Assembly: GCA_016705575.1 (NCBI GenBank)
Contig: JADIXX010000003.1
Span: 558,001-622,000 of the forward strand
Length of the DNA: 64,000 nucleotides
From: Candidatus Aalborgicola defluviihabitans
GTDB taxonomy: Bacteria; Pseudomonadota; Gammaproteobacteria; Burkholderiales; Burkholderiaceae_C
Direction: 5' to 3'
Below are positions 9,152 to 18,884 of the stretch, in pieces; within the stretch, counting starts at the first letter, position 1, and every line of letters begins with the position of its first letter. The position numbers were made by a program, and so were the translations under genes. Under the pieces are notes generated by a model. That model worked only from the letters and a program-made list of their open reading frames with translations. It had not been told where the DNA came from and searched no databases.

Positions 9152-9325
9152 GTGAGTGATACCAAGACGTGGATGTGCCTGATATGCGGTTGGATCTATG
9201 ACGAAGCGGCGGGAGCCGTCGAACATGGCCTTGCACCAGGCACCCATTGGGCCGATGTGCCGATGAATTGGACGTGCCCGGAATGTGGTGCACGCAAAGA
9301 AGATTTTGAAATGGTTCAGATTTGA
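9152..9325 (+). CDS. Rubredoxin
   Basis: A 57-residue iron protein of the rubredoxin family, a one-electron carrier. The two metal knuckles are visible: WMCLICGWIYDEAAG (C-x2-C) and WTCPECGARKEDF (C-x2-C). The conserved glycine and aspartate spacing between them (APGTHWADVPMNW) is also present. It starts with GTG at 9152 and ends with TGA at 9323-9325, which is why a simple ATG/length filter misses it. It is followed 37 bp later by pilG. A rubredoxin gene in front of the twitching-motility response regulators is, to my knowledge, a recurrent order in Burkholderiales. A functional link to pili is not established. Confidence 0.93.
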   Translation: MSDTKTWMCLICGWIYDEAAGAVEHGLAPGTHWADVPMNWTCPECGARKEDFEMVQI

Positions 9326-9362
9326 ATGGCAAAACGTCCACCCATGATCAGGAGCACCCCTT

Positions 9363-9761
9363 TTGAGTAACGCAGCATCCAGTGTGAGAGTTCTGGTCAT
9401 TGATGACAGCAACACCATTCGCCGCAGCGCCGAGATATTTCTCAAACAGGGTGGTCATGACGTGATGTTGGCAGAGGATGGTTTTGATGCCCTGGCCAAG
9501 GTCAACGATTACCAACCGCAACTCATTTTTTGCGACATCCTCATGCCCCGGCTGGATGGCTACCAGACCTGCGCAATCATAAAACGCAATGCGAAATATT
9601 CCGGTGTGCCTGTAGTGATGTTATCGTCCAAGGACGGTGTATTTGACAAAGCGCGGGGCCGCATGGTGGGAGCCCAGGACTATCTCACCAAGCCGTTCAC
9701 CAAAGATCAGTTGCTGCAGGCCGTGCGGCAATTCGGGGCAGTAATGCAAGGAGCTAATTGA
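9363..9761 (+). CDS. pilG: Twitching motility response regulator PilG
   Basis: Single-domain CheY-like receiver of the Pil-Chp chemosensory pathway controlling type IV pilus extension. Seen: the acidic pocket VLVIDDSNT, phospho-acceptor region FCDILMPRLDG, MLSSKDG with the switch Ser/Thr position, and the conserved lysine in DYLTKPF. The protein has 132 residues. It starts with TTG at 9363, supported by AGGAG at 9350-9354 with 8-nt spacing and the absence of a suitable ATG. It overlaps pilH by one base (TGATG). It is the first chemosensory gene of a five-gene cluster with pilH, pilI, pilJ and a large CheA hybrid. Confidence 0.93.
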   Translation: MSNAASSVRVLVIDDSNTIRRSAEIFLKQGGHDVMLAEDGFDALAKVNDYQPQLIFCDILMPRLDGYQTCAIIKRNAKYSGVPVVMLSSKDGVFDKARGRMVGAQDYLTKPFTKDQLLQAVRQFGAVMQGAN

Positions 9762-10126
9762 TGGCAATAAATAAAGTACTCATCGTTGACGATTCAAAAA
9801 CCGAGATCATGTTTCTCACAGATTTGCTGCAGAAGAACGGCTATTCAGTGCGCTCCGCAGAGAATGCCGATGAGGCCTTCAAACGTTTGGCTGAAGAAAA
9901 GCCCGACCTGATCCTGATGGATGTGGTGATGCCCGGCCAAAACGGCTTTCAGTTGACCCGTGCCATCAATCGCACACCCGAATATTCTGAGGTGCCGATC
10001 TTCATCTGTACCAGCAAGAACTTGGAAACCGACCGCGTTTGGGGCATGCGCCAGGGTGCCAAGGATTACATCACCAAGCCGGTGGATCCCGCTGAGCTGT
10101 TTGCCAAAATCAAGGCCTTGGGTTGA
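9761..10126 (+). CDS. pilH: Twitching motility response regulator PilH
   Basis: Second stand-alone receiver of the Pil-Chp system. In Pseudomonas PilH opposes or tunes PilG by draining phosphate and favouring retraction. Seen: VLIVDDSKTE, phospho-acceptor LILMDVVMPGQNGFQ, TSKN switch region, and DYITKPVDPAEL with the conserved lysine. The protein has 121 residues. ATG 9761 follows AAGGAG (9747-9752) at a good distance and overlaps the pilG stop by one base, which indicates translational coupling. The family assignment is strong. The PilH rather than PilG label rests on gene order and the MDVVMPGQNGFQLTR signature. Confidence 0.92.
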   Translation: MAINKVLIVDDSKTEIMFLTDLLQKNGYSVRSAENADEAFKRLAEEKPDLILMDVVMPGQNGFQLTRAINRTPEYSEVPIFICTSKNLETDRVWGMRQGAKDYITKPVDPAELFAKIKALG

Positions 10127-10138
10127 TTCGGCAGTCTC

Positions 10139-10669
10139 ATGGCCAATCGCGAAGCACTTAGGGAACTCCAGACTCGACTCGCTAGCCGTCTGCAAGCGGC
10201 TCGCACAGAGGGTGTGTCTGTAGCATGGCTGGCCGTGCGGGTTGGCGGGAGAAATCTTCTGTTTCCATTGGGTCAGTCCGGGGAGATCTTTCCCTTGTCC
10301 AGCCTACAGGTCGTGCCCTATGCGCGCGACTGGTTCCGTGGTGTGCTCAACATCCGGGGTGGGTTGTACGGGGTGGTGGACCTGGCGGCCTTTATTGCAA
10401 TTGACACGGGTCATGCACGGGCCGAACCTGCCGGCCAAGAGCCCAGTGTCGTCACGCTCAATACAGCCCTTGATGTGAATTGTGCGTTGCAGGTAGACGG
10501 TCTTCTGGGTTTGCGCGGTGTGGATGCCTTCGTGTCGTCCGAGCCAGCAGACCCAGATGCGCCAGCCTATTTTGGCAACCAGTTCAAGAACTCGGCCAAC
10601 GAGCAATGGCAGGAAATCGATTTGCGTATCTTGTCTCAAACCCCTCAATTTTTAAGTATCAGCGCTTAG
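10139..10669 (+). CDS. pilI: CheW-like adaptor PilI
   Basis: CheW-domain scaffold protein linking the PilJ receptor to the ChpA/PilL kinase in the type IV pilus chemosensory array. The 176 residues include the CheW beta-barrel signatures GEIFPLSSLQVVPYARDWF and GVLNIRGGLYGVVDLAAF. The N-terminus (REALRELQTRLASRLQAA) is helical. It starts at ATG 10139, 12 bp after pilH, and is followed 19 bp later by pilJ, in keeping with one operon. Confidence 0.92.
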   Translation: MANREALRELQTRLASRLQAARTEGVSVAWLAVRVGGRNLLFPLGQSGEIFPLSSLQVVPYARDWFRGVLNIRGGLYGVVDLAAFIAIDTGHARAEPAGQEPSVVTLNTALDVNCALQVDGLLGLRGVDAFVSSEPADPDAPAYFGNQFKNSANEQWQEIDLRILSQTPQFLSISA

Positions 10670-10688
10670 AACTCCGTAAGGTCCTACC

Positions 10689-12965
10689 ATGTCCGTCGTC
10701 GATAAACTAAAAAATATTTTCTCCAAAAAGCCGTCTGAATCGGACCTGGATTCGCGGTTGAGTCTTGCTATGCCAGAGGATTCATCAGGCGTTGCCGGCG
10801 CCGAGACAGTTCAGGAAGACGAGGTGCCGGTTAATGCCCAGCGTGGCGCGCCCATGCGAGAGGCGGAATCTGGCGAGCCGATTGCTCAAGCGGCAGGCGA
10901 TCTGGTATCGGTTCCTGGTTTGGGTACGCACTCGGTGGTGCAGCAGCAGCGAACGCTGTTTGGATTGTTGGGTGCTTCATTGCTGTTGCTGGTGGGTGTC
11001 GGTTTCTATGCCCTGAACCAATCGGACAAGGTGGCTCAGCAACTGGGTGCAACCGGTCAGGCCCTGATGCAATCTCAACGGTTGGCCAAATCGGTCTCTC
11101 AGGCCGTGGTGGGTAGTGCTCAGGCCTTTCCTGATGTGTCAGACAGCTCAGGCGTTCTCTCCAAGAACACGCGCGGCCTCCAAAGTGGTGACGATGAATT
11201 GCACTTAAAACCACTCGGTGAGGCGTATGTGCATGAATTGGAAAAGATCATGCCTTTGGTGGATCGGGCCGAAAAGAGTGCCAAATCGGTGATGGGTCAG
11301 CAAAAAATCTTGACGCAAGTCGGTTCGGCGCTGCGTTTAATCAACCGCCAATCCTCTGATTTGCTGGAAATTGCCGAAGCGATTTTGGCAATGAAATTGC
11401 AACAGAACGCGCCTTCGGTCGAAATCTCTGCGGTGGGTCAACTTGTGATGTTGACCCAGCGTATCGGCAAGTCTTCCAACGAGTTCCTGACTGCGGAAGG
11501 CGTTAGTCCCGAAGCGGTGTTTCTGTTGGGTAAGGACTTGAATACCTTCAAGGAGATTTCCCAAGGGCTACTGTCGGGCAGTTCCGAGTTGCGCCTTGCG
11601 GCTTCCAAGGACGCCGCAACGCGTGAACAACTGGAAGCACTAATCAAAATGTACGAAGAGACGCGGATTCAGGCCAGCGCGATTTTGGGTAACTTGCAAG
11701 GTCTGGTATCTGCCCGTGAAGCGCAAGACGCCATCATTGCCGACAGCGAGCCTCTGCGCCGTAACCTGGAAGAAGTTCAGGCTGAGTTGCAGGCACAAAC
11801 CGGTATCGGTGGTGGCGCACTGGCACTGCTGATTCTGGCCGCTGTCTTTGCATTGAGCTGCGCGGGTGGTCTGTCGTATGTTCAGCTGCAGGATAGCCGT
11901 CGCCGCCAGGTCGTCGCAGAAGAGCAGCGAGTCGAAGCGGAACGCCAGGAGCACGAGGCCAAACGCGTCAACGACGCCAATCAAGCGGCCATTTTGCGGC
12001 TGATGAACGAATTGCAGACCGTGGCGGAAGGCGATTTGACCCAGGAAGCCACGGTGACCGAGGACATCACTGGTGCCATCGCCGACTCGGTGAACTATAC
12101 GGTGGAAGAGTTGCGATCGCTGGTGGCCAACGTGCAGAACACTGCGTCACGGGTGGCGCAGACGACCTCGGATGTGGATGCTACATCCACCGAACTGTTG
12201 GCTGCCTCTAACGAGCAATTGCACGAGATTCGTGAAACAGGTCGTTCGGTCGTGGATATGGCGGGGCGCATCAACGAGGTGTCCACCCAGGCGCAGGAGT
12301 CCGCCACCGTAGCCCGCCAGTCGTTGCAGGCTGCTGAATCCGGTCTGAAAGCTGTGCAAGACGCCATTGGGGGTATGAACTCGATTCGCGACCAGATCCA
12401 GGAAACATCCAAACGCATCAAGCGACTCGGTGAATCATCTCAAGAAATTGGCGAGATCACCGAGCTGATTTCCGACATTACCGAACAGACGAACGTTTTG
12501 GCGTTGAACGCTGCTATTCAGGCGGCGTCTGCCGGTGAAGCAGGACGGGGCTTCTCGGTGGTTGCGGAAGAAGTGCAACGGCTGGCTGAACGTTCAGCGG
12601 ATGCTACGCGCCAGATCTCGGCGCTGGTGAAGGCGATTCAGACCGACACCCAGGATGCGATCGGCGCTATGGAACGTTCCACGCAGGGTGTGGTGGCGGG
12701 TGCCAAGTTGTCCGACAACGCAGGTACTGCACTGACCGAAATTGACCGGGTTTCGCGGCAGGTGGCTGATCTGATTGAGCAGATTTCCAGCTCTGCCTCC
12801 CGCGAAGCCGGGTTGGCGAACGAAGTGGCCGAGAATATTCAGCACATTTTTGCCGTGACTGAGCAGACGGGTGAAGGTACTCGTGTTACAGCAACACAGG
12901 TGCGGGAATTGTCCCGTATGGCGGAAGAGCTACGCCAATCGGTGTCGCGTTTCAAAATTAGCTGA
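10689..12965 (+). CDS. pilJ: Methyl-accepting chemotaxis protein PilJ
   Basis: Membrane chemoreceptor of the Pil-Chp pathway, 758 residues. An acidic cytoplasmic N-terminal segment of ~80 residues precedes the first membrane helix (FGLLGASLLLLVGVGFYAL). A periplasmic PilJ-type sensing domain follows, then a second helix (ALALLILAAVFALSCAGGL), a HAMP-like linker and the MCP signalling domain. The hairpin tip reads ISDITEQTNVLALNAAIQAA, followed by SAGEAGRGFSVVAEEVQRLA. The AIQAASAGE variant is what I recall for PilJ proteins, whose methylation sites differ from classical MCPs. Lies between pilI and the hybrid kinase gene. Confidence 0.94.
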   Translation: MSVVDKLKNIFSKKPSESDLDSRLSLAMPEDSSGVAGAETVQEDEVPVNAQRGAPMREAESGEPIAQAAGDLVSVPGLGTHSVVQQQRTLFGLLGASLLLLVGVGFYALNQSDKVAQQLGATGQALMQSQRLAKSVSQAVVGSAQAFPDVSDSSGVLSKNTRGLQSGDDELHLKPLGEAYVHELEKIMPLVDRAEKSAKSVMGQQKILTQVGSALRLINRQSSDLLEIAEAILAMKLQQNAPSVEISAVGQLVMLTQRIGKSSNEFLTAEGVSPEAVFLLGKDLNTFKEISQGLLSGSSELRLAASKDAATREQLEALIKMYEETRIQASAILGNLQGLVSAREAQDAIIADSEPLRRNLEEVQAELQAQTGIGGGALALLILAAVFALSCAGGLSYVQLQDSRRRQVVAEEQRVEAERQEHEAKRVNDANQAAILRLMNELQTVAEGDLTQEATVTEDITGAIADSVNYTVEELRSLVANVQNTASRVAQTTSDVDATSTELLAASNEQLHEIRETGRSVVDMAGRINEVSTQAQESATVARQSLQAAESGLKAVQDAIGGMNSIRDQIQETSKRIKRLGESSQEIGEITELISDITEQTNVLALNAAIQAASAGEAGRGFSVVAEEVQRLAERSADATRQISALVKAIQTDTQDAIGAMERSTQGVVAGAKLSDNAGTALTEIDRVSRQVADLIEQISSSASREAGLANEVAENIQHIFAVTEQTGEGTRVTATQVRELSRMAEELRQSVSRFKIS

Positions 12966-13019
12966 TAGTCGCGCTGTACTTGCGCCCTCAGATTAGTGAT
13001 TCCAGGAGAGCCCGAATCC

Positions 13020-16000
13020 ATGTCTTCGAACTCTGCCGATTCCGGCGACAATGAACTGGCAGTCAGCGATCTAGGCCCTTTGGCTTGGGTTCTGGACGAG
13101 CTGCGAAAGTCCCTGGACGGCGCCACCAAGGCGTTGCGGCGGTTTGTGCGTGACGCGGAGTTGGCTCGTGGCTCAAATCTGGCCGAACTAGATGCCAGCC
13201 ACTTGCGGATTGCACGCCAACAATTACACCAGGCTGTTGGCGCTCTGGAAATGGTCGGTTTGGGTGCGCCCGCCAAGATGTTGCGGGCAATGGAAACAGC
13301 GGCCCAACGATTTGTTCAGCGCCCCGAGCTGTGCAGTGAGGAAGCCGCCAACAAGGTCGAGCGCGCCAGCTTTGCTCTGACCGAATACCTCGAAGGTGTA
13401 CTCAAAGGTAAGGCTGCATCATCTGTAGCCTTGTTCCCGCAATACCGTGCTGTTTTGGAGTTGTCGGGTGGTGAGCACGCGCATCCCGCAGACCTATGGG
13501 CCGTGGAATGGCGTTGGCTGGATGTACCTGCAGTACCTGTGGTCGACGCGCTGGGATATTCGCCGGGCCTTCGTGGTCACATGGATCAAGCAGTTCTCCA
13601 GGTCATGCGCAGTGGAGAATCCAAATCGGCCCGCCGTTTGGCCCAAGAGTGCGCTGGATTGGCCGCAGGCCAATCGATCCTTGAGCCTCGTGTTTTCTGG
13701 ACCATCAGCGCCGCATTTTTCGAAGGCATCACGTTGGGTCTGTGCCCGGATGATGTCTATACCAAACGTGCAGCGTCACGCATTCTGCGGCAATACGCAT
13801 CACTGGCCCGAGGAGATGCCAGTATTTCCGACCGTTTGGCCCATGAGTTGGTTTTCTTTTGCTCTTTGTGTATCCCAGCCTCGCAAGCTGGTGCCGAGGC
13901 GCTCAATGCAGTGCGAACAGTCTACGGCTTGGCACGGTACAAACCCGTCCAGTACGAAACGGAGCAGTTTGGACGCTTTGATCCCGCCTTGATGGTGCTG
14001 GCGCGCAAGCGCATTGCGGCTGCGGCTGAAACGTGGTCGGCATTGGCGGGTGGCGATACCAACCGGCTCAAGGTGGCTACCGAGCAGTTCGGCGCAGTTG
14101 CAGAGTCAGTGGTCAAGCTGCATCCTGAAAGTGGCGAACTAGGTCGTGCATTGATGCGCGCCATTGACGCTACGGTACGCACGGGCATTGCTCCGCCGGC
14201 ACCTGTGGCCATGGAAGTCGCCACTTCCATTTTGTACCTCGAAGCAGCGTACGATGATCTGGATCCTACCGATTCCCATATGGCCGAACGCAGCGCCCGA
14301 CTGGCGCAACGGCTGGAGCATGTCAGTAGCGGCGGGCAACCTGAGCCACTGGAATCCTGGATGGAGGAATTGTATCGGCGTGTGAGTGATCGGCAGACCA
14401 TGGGTAGTGTGGTGGACGAACTGCGCACCACCTTGGGGGAAGTAGAGCGGTCACTCGACCAGTTTTTCCGAAATCCGCAGGACAAAGCACCTTTACGCGA
14501 GGTGCCCAGCCAGTTGGCGCAAATGCGCGGCGTATTCTCGGTGCTGGGTCTGGACCAACCCTCGCTGGCGGCCCTGCGCATGCGGGCCAGTGTCGAACAG
14601 TTCCTGGTCGATGATATCGATGAAGGTGCCGTACGACGCGGCGTCTTTGAAAAGCTGGGTAACAGCCTGGGTGCCATGGGGTTCCTGATCGACATGCTGA
14701 GTTATCAGCGTGCCTTGGCCAAGAAATTGTTTATTTACGATGACGATGCGGGCGAGTTCAAGCCGCTGATGGGCCGCGAGCGCGCTACGGACGAGAAACT
14801 ACCCGACGCGTTGGACGCTACCCAGACTTTTGTGATGGCTGCTACGTCGCAGCCGCAGGCGTCAGAAGCCGTCGTTCAAGTTGCGCCGGCAGTTGCCACT
14901 ACGCCGTCGGTTGTGTCGAGTCCGGTCGCGCAGGAGTTGTCTGAAGACGAAGTCGAATTGATCGATATCTTTTTGGAAGAAGCCCGCGAAGTCGTACAGA
15001 ACGGGCTTCTTGCGGCCAAAGCACTAGTCGAAGATCCGTCCAATCTGGCGGATCAAACCACATTGCGTCGTGCGTTTCACACGCTCAAGGGTAGTTCGCG
15101 CATGGTCGGCCTGAATGACTTTGGTGAATCTGCGTGGGCATACGAGCAGCTACTCAATAACTGGCTGGCTGAACAACGTCCGGCCAGCGATGAATTGATC
15201 CAGGCGTCCAGTACGGCCATGCACGCCTTCGGTCGTTGGGTCGATGATATTGCGGCGCATTCGCCTACGGTTTGGAATGTCCAGGATTTCCGCAAATCGG
15301 CCGACGCTTTGCGCCTGCGGGGTGAGTGGATCGCACTGGTCACGCCTGACGTAACGGAACCAGTTTCGTCCGTACCTGCGCCAGCCGGGGTGTCCGCTTT
15401 GGCACCTCAGGAACCTGCCGTCGTCATTGCACCAGAAGCATTGGAAGAGCTGACTGCAGAAGTTGCGCATGAACCCGCTGTGGCGGAACAACCCACCGTT
15501 GAATTCGCACCCATTCAGCCACGATTGGAAGAACACACGCGTCCAGATTTTGCCGCTACCCAAACGTTTGGTTTTGAGACCACGCAAGCGTTCGAGGTGG
15601 AAAATCAACGCAAGGCCGCCGCCGACTTTCAGGGGGCAACCGAGGTTACTGAAATTGACTTTGGTGACTTCGATTTTGGCGAGAAAGTTGTTGCAGACCA
15701 GTCTGATCTTCCCGCGATTGCATCGGTGCAGGGTCACTTTGCGCCGGATGTTGTCGCTGTTGAGATTGTCACAACCGAAGAAATGCCACTGGAGTCGCCG
15801 TCTGTCTCGTTCGAAGCGACAACGTTGGCACCTCTGCCCAGTTTAATGCCTGAGCCTGACACATCGGTAGCGGAATTCACCGATACCCCGGTGGAACAGC
15901 CGGTTGTAGTTCATGACCCCGAAGAGCAAGTCAAGGTCATTGGCAATTTGCGCCTGAGTATCCCTCTGTATAACGTGTATCTAAACGAGGCAGACGAGTG

Positions 16001-18884
16001 GTCGCGTCGTCTGCAGGTTGAATTGAGCGAGTGGGCACTTGAATTGTTGCCTCCATTGCCCGATTCGGTGGTGGCGCTGGCGCATTCCCTGTCTGGCAGC
16101 TCTGCCACTGTCGGATTCTCCGCGCTTTCCGAAATGGCACGACTGTTGGAGCATGCGTTACAGCACGTGCAATTGCACCGCCAAGGTACGACCGAGCAGG
16201 CGAAGGTGTTCTGTGATGCTGCAGAAGACATTCGTCGTCTGTTACACCAGTTTGCTGCCGGTTTCCTCAAGGAGTCCGATGGCGCCATCCGGCAAGCGCT
16301 GGAAGCCATTATCCAAACCGAGTTCCCCGCCCCCACGATCGACTCCATTGGCGATGTCTTGGACGACGATCTGATCGCTCCCGACGATGAAGAGTTGGTC
16401 ATTCAGATGCCCGCTGAGGTGGCGCAGGTTGAAGCCCCTGTTTTGGCAACGGTCGAAGTTGAAGCGCCTGCGGCGTTGGTCATCAGTGCAGCACCCCTGA
16501 CTGTGGCACAGGCGCACGATGACGATATCGATGCTGTCGACAACCTGGATGAAGACCTGTTTCCGATTTTCGAGGAAGAGGCCGTCGAACTTTTGCCGCA
16601 GTTGGGTTCAGCACTGCGCCAATGGGTGGGTCATCCCGACAACTTGGGTGCCCGCAACGAAGTATTGCGAGTGTTGCATACGCTCAAGGGCAGTGCCCGC
16701 CTGGCCGGTGCCATGCGATTGGGCGAAATGTCCCACCGTATGGAGTCCAGCATAGAACAGATTGGCACAGAGCACCTCCAGTCTGTCCAGTTAGAGCCTT
16801 TGTTGACCCGCTTTGACGGTCTGCAAGCCACCTTCAATGCGTTGGGGGCCGCACCCGTTGAGTTAGACGAACCCGTCCCCACAGTCGCCGCATTGACACC
16901 TGCGGGCGGAGACTCGGTCGTTACTGCCGTTCCCGGGGTAATACTGGCACCAGTCACTGTGCCGCTTAAGGCAATGCCACGCGGGGCCGCTACCATGCCC
17001 CAGCCACTGCGCCAGCTGGCCAGTCAGTCGGTTCGCGTGCGTTCGCAACTGCTAGACCGATTGGTCAATCAGGCTGGTGAGGTGATGATTTCCCGTGCCC
17101 GCATGGAAGCGCGCCTGACCCAATTGCGCTCGTCCCTGACAGACCTGAGTGGCAACCTGGACAGATTGCGCCACCAGTTGCGCGACGTCGAATTGCAGTC
17201 CGAATCGCAGATGCAGTCTCGACTGGCGCAGACCAAAGATTCCGCGCAAGCTTTCGATCCGCTGGAATTTGACCGATTCACCCGTGTGCAGGAGCTCACC
17301 CGCATGATGGCAGAGTCGGTACACGACGTGGCAACGGTGCAGCGCAATTTGCAGCGCTCCATTGAAGGCGCTGAAGACGATTTGATCGCCCAGGGGCGCC
17401 AGGCGCGTGAATTGCAGCGCGATCTGTTGCGCACACGCATGGTCGAGTTTGAAAGCATCTCTGAGCGTCTGTATGGCGTGGTGCGTCAGGCCTCCAAGGA
17501 TGCGGGCAAGCAGGTCAAACTCGACATTTTGGGTGGATCGATTGAAATGGACCGTGGCGTTTTGGATCGCATGGCCCCTGCGTTTGAGCACTTGCTGCGC
17601 AATTCGGTTGCGCACGGTATTGAAAGTGCCACTCAGCGTACACAGGCAGGCAAGCCAGTCGCTGGCACCATCACCATCCGGGTCAACCAGGAAAGCAACG
17701 ACGTGTCGGTCGCTTTCAGCGACGACGGTGGTGGTTTGCACCTTGAGAAGATTCGCGCCAGGGCTATTGCCAACGGTGTGGCCTCAGCTGACGATGCCAT
17801 GAGCGAGGCGGATGCGGCGAATTTGATCTTTATGCCAGGCTTCTCCACTGCCGACCAGGTGACTGAGTTGTCGGGACGAGGGATTGGCATGGACGTGGTT
17901 CGCTCCGAAGTGAATTCGCTGGGTGGTCGTATCGAAACGGCCACGCACGAAGGTGCCGGAACCACCTTCAAGCTGGTGCTGCCGCTGACAACCGCGGTTA
18001 CCCAGGTGGTAATGTTGCGGATTGGCGATTTCACCGTAGGTGTTCCGTCCGGGTTGGTGGAGACAGTGCTGCGCACGCCTCTGGCCACGATGGAGCAGGC
18101 CTATGCCCAAGATAGTTTTGAAATTGGCGGACAAACCATTCCGTTCTTCTGGGCTGGCGCATTGCTCCAGGTCTCAGCCCTCAGCAATGAAGTGCCGACC
18201 AAGACCCAATCGGTTGCAGTGTTCCGAAGTGCCGGCCAACGCCTGGCACTGCACGTGGATGAAATCCTGGGCAACCGAGAAGTGGTGGTGAAGAACCTGG
18301 GTCCACAATTGGCGCAATTGCCCGGTCTTGCCGGCGTGTCGGTGCTGGCTTCAGGTGCGGTGGCTCTTATCTACAACCCGGTCGCTCTGGCGGCGGTGTA
18401 TGGTGAGCAAGCGCGAGCCTTGCATCGATCTGCAATCGTGGCTGCGCAGAGTGGCGCCGGACAAGCGGATGCCAACCTATTGTCGAAAGTGTCCGCCGTC
18501 AATCAGGTTCCCCTGATTTTGGTAGTTGATGATTCGATCACGGTGCGCCGTGTTACCCAACGCTTGCTCAAGCGCGAGGGCTACCGTGTAACGCTGGCCT
18601 CTGACGGGCTGGATGCACTGGAAAAGCTGCAGGAAGAAAAGCCGACAGTCGTGTTGTCCGACATCGAAATGCCGCGTATGGACGGTTTCGACCTGGCCCG
18701 CAACATCCGTGCGGATGCCCAGTTGCGTGATCTACCCATCATCATGATTACTTCGCGCATTGCCGGCAAACACCGCGAGCATGCCAAGGAATTGGGCGTG
18801 GACCATTACCTGGGCAAGCCCTATTCCGAAGATGAGTTGCTGGGTCTGGTGCGCAGTTACTGCGCAGCAGCCGTCGAAGCCTAA
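13020..18884 (+). CDS. ChpA/PilL-type chemotaxis hybrid histidine kinase with several Hpt domains and C-terminal receiver
   Basis: CheA-like kinase of the type IV pilus chemosensory pathway, 1954 residues. The N-terminal ~600 residues are helical and FimL/Hpt-like but lack a phosphorylatable histidine motif. Three Hpt modules are visible: HTLKGSSRMVG (H687), HSLSGSSATVG (H1022, with S in place of the usual K) and HTLKGSARLAG (H1220). Long acidic Ala/Pro/Glu linkers separate them. Then come the dimerisation region, the HATPase (N-box HLLRNSVAHGIE around residue 1525, later GRGIGMDVV), a CheW-like domain, and a receiver with DDSITVRR and SDIEMPRMDGFD (acceptor Asp near 1881). ATG 13020 is chosen for AGGAG upstream; the frame opens earlier with GTG 12996. 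Called chpA or pilL in different genomes. Confidence 0.92.
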   Translation: MSSNSADSGDNELAVSDLGPLAWVLDELRKSLDGATKALRRFVRDAELARGSNLAELDASHLRIARQQLHQAVGALEMVGLGAPAKMLRAMETAAQRFVQRPELCSEEAANKVERASFALTEYLEGVLKGKAASSVALFPQYRAVLELSGGEHAHPADLWAVEWRWLDVPAVPVVDALGYSPGLRGHMDQAVLQVMRSGESKSARRLAQECAGLAAGQSILEPRVFWTISAAFFEGITLGLCPDDVYTKRAASRILRQYASLARGDASISDRLAHELVFFCSLCIPASQAGAEALNAVRTVYGLARYKPVQYETEQFGRFDPALMVLARKRIAAAAETWSALAGGDTNRLKVATEQFGAVAESVVKLHPESGELGRALMRAIDATVRTGIAPPAPVAMEVATSILYLEAAYDDLDPTDSHMAERSARLAQRLEHVSSGGQPEPLESWMEELYRRVSDRQTMGSVVDELRTTLGEVERSLDQFFRNPQDKAPLREVPSQLAQMRGVFSVLGLDQPSLAALRMRASVEQFLVDDIDEGAVRRGVFEKLGNSLGAMGFLIDMLSYQRALAKKLFIYDDDAGEFKPLMGRERATDEKLPDALDATQTFVMAATSQPQASEAVVQVAPAVATTPSVVSSPVAQELSEDEVELIDIFLEEAREVVQNGLLAAKALVEDPSNLADQTTLRRAFHTLKGSSRMVGLNDFGESAWAYEQLLNNWLAEQRPASDELIQASSTAMHAFGRWVDDIAAHSPTVWNVQDFRKSADALRLRGEWIALVTPDVTEPVSSVPAPAGVSALAPQEPAVVIAPEALEELTAEVAHEPAVAEQPTVEFAPIQPRLEEHTRPDFAATQTFGFETTQAFEVENQRKAAADFQGATEVTEIDFGDFDFGEKVVADQSDLPAIASVQGHFAPDVVAVEIVTTEEMPLESPSVSFEATTLAPLPSLMPEPDTSVAEFTDTPVEQPVVVHDPEEQVKVIGNLRLSIPLYNVYLNEADEWSRRLQVELSEWALELLPPLPDSVVALAHSLSGSSATVGFSALSEMARLLEHALQHVQLHRQGTTEQAKVFCDAAEDIRRLLHQFAAGFLKESDGAIRQALEAIIQTEFPAPTIDSIGDVLDDDLIAPDDEELVIQMPAEVAQVEAPVLATVEVEAPAALVISAAPLTVAQAHDDDIDAVDNLDEDLFPIFEEEAVELLPQLGSALRQWVGHPDNLGARNEVLRVLHTLKGSARLAGAMRLGEMSHRMESSIEQIGTEHLQSVQLEPLLTRFDGLQATFNALGAAPVELDEPVPTVAALTPAGGDSVVTAVPGVILAPVTVPLKAMPRGAATMPQPLRQLASQSVRVRSQLLDRLVNQAGEVMISRARMEARLTQLRSSLTDLSGNLDRLRHQLRDVELQSESQMQSRLAQTKDSAQAFDPLEFDRFTRVQELTRMMAESVHDVATVQRNLQRSIEGAEDDLIAQGRQARELQRDLLRTRMVEFESISERLYGVVRQASKDAGKQVKLDILGGSIEMDRGVLDRMAPAFEHLLRNSVAHGIESATQRTQAGKPVAGTITIRVNQESNDVSVAFSDDGGGLHLEKIRARAIANGVASADDAMSEADAANLIFMPGFSTADQVTELSGRGIGMDVVRSEVNSLGGRIETATHEGAGTTFKLVLPLTTAVTQVVMLRIGDFTVGVPSGLVETVLRTPLATMEQAYAQDSFEIGGQTIPFFWAGALLQVSALSNEVPTKTQSVAVFRSAGQRLALHVDEILGNREVVVKNLGPQLAQLPGLAGVSVLASGAVALIYNPVALAAVYGEQARALHRSAIVAAQSGAGQADANLLSKVSAVNQVPLILVVDDSITVRRVTQRLLKREGYRVTLASDGLDALEKLQEEKPTVVLSDIEMPRMDGFDLARNIRADAQLRDLPIIMITSRIAGKHREHAKELGVDHYLGKPYSEDELLGLVRSYCAAAVEA

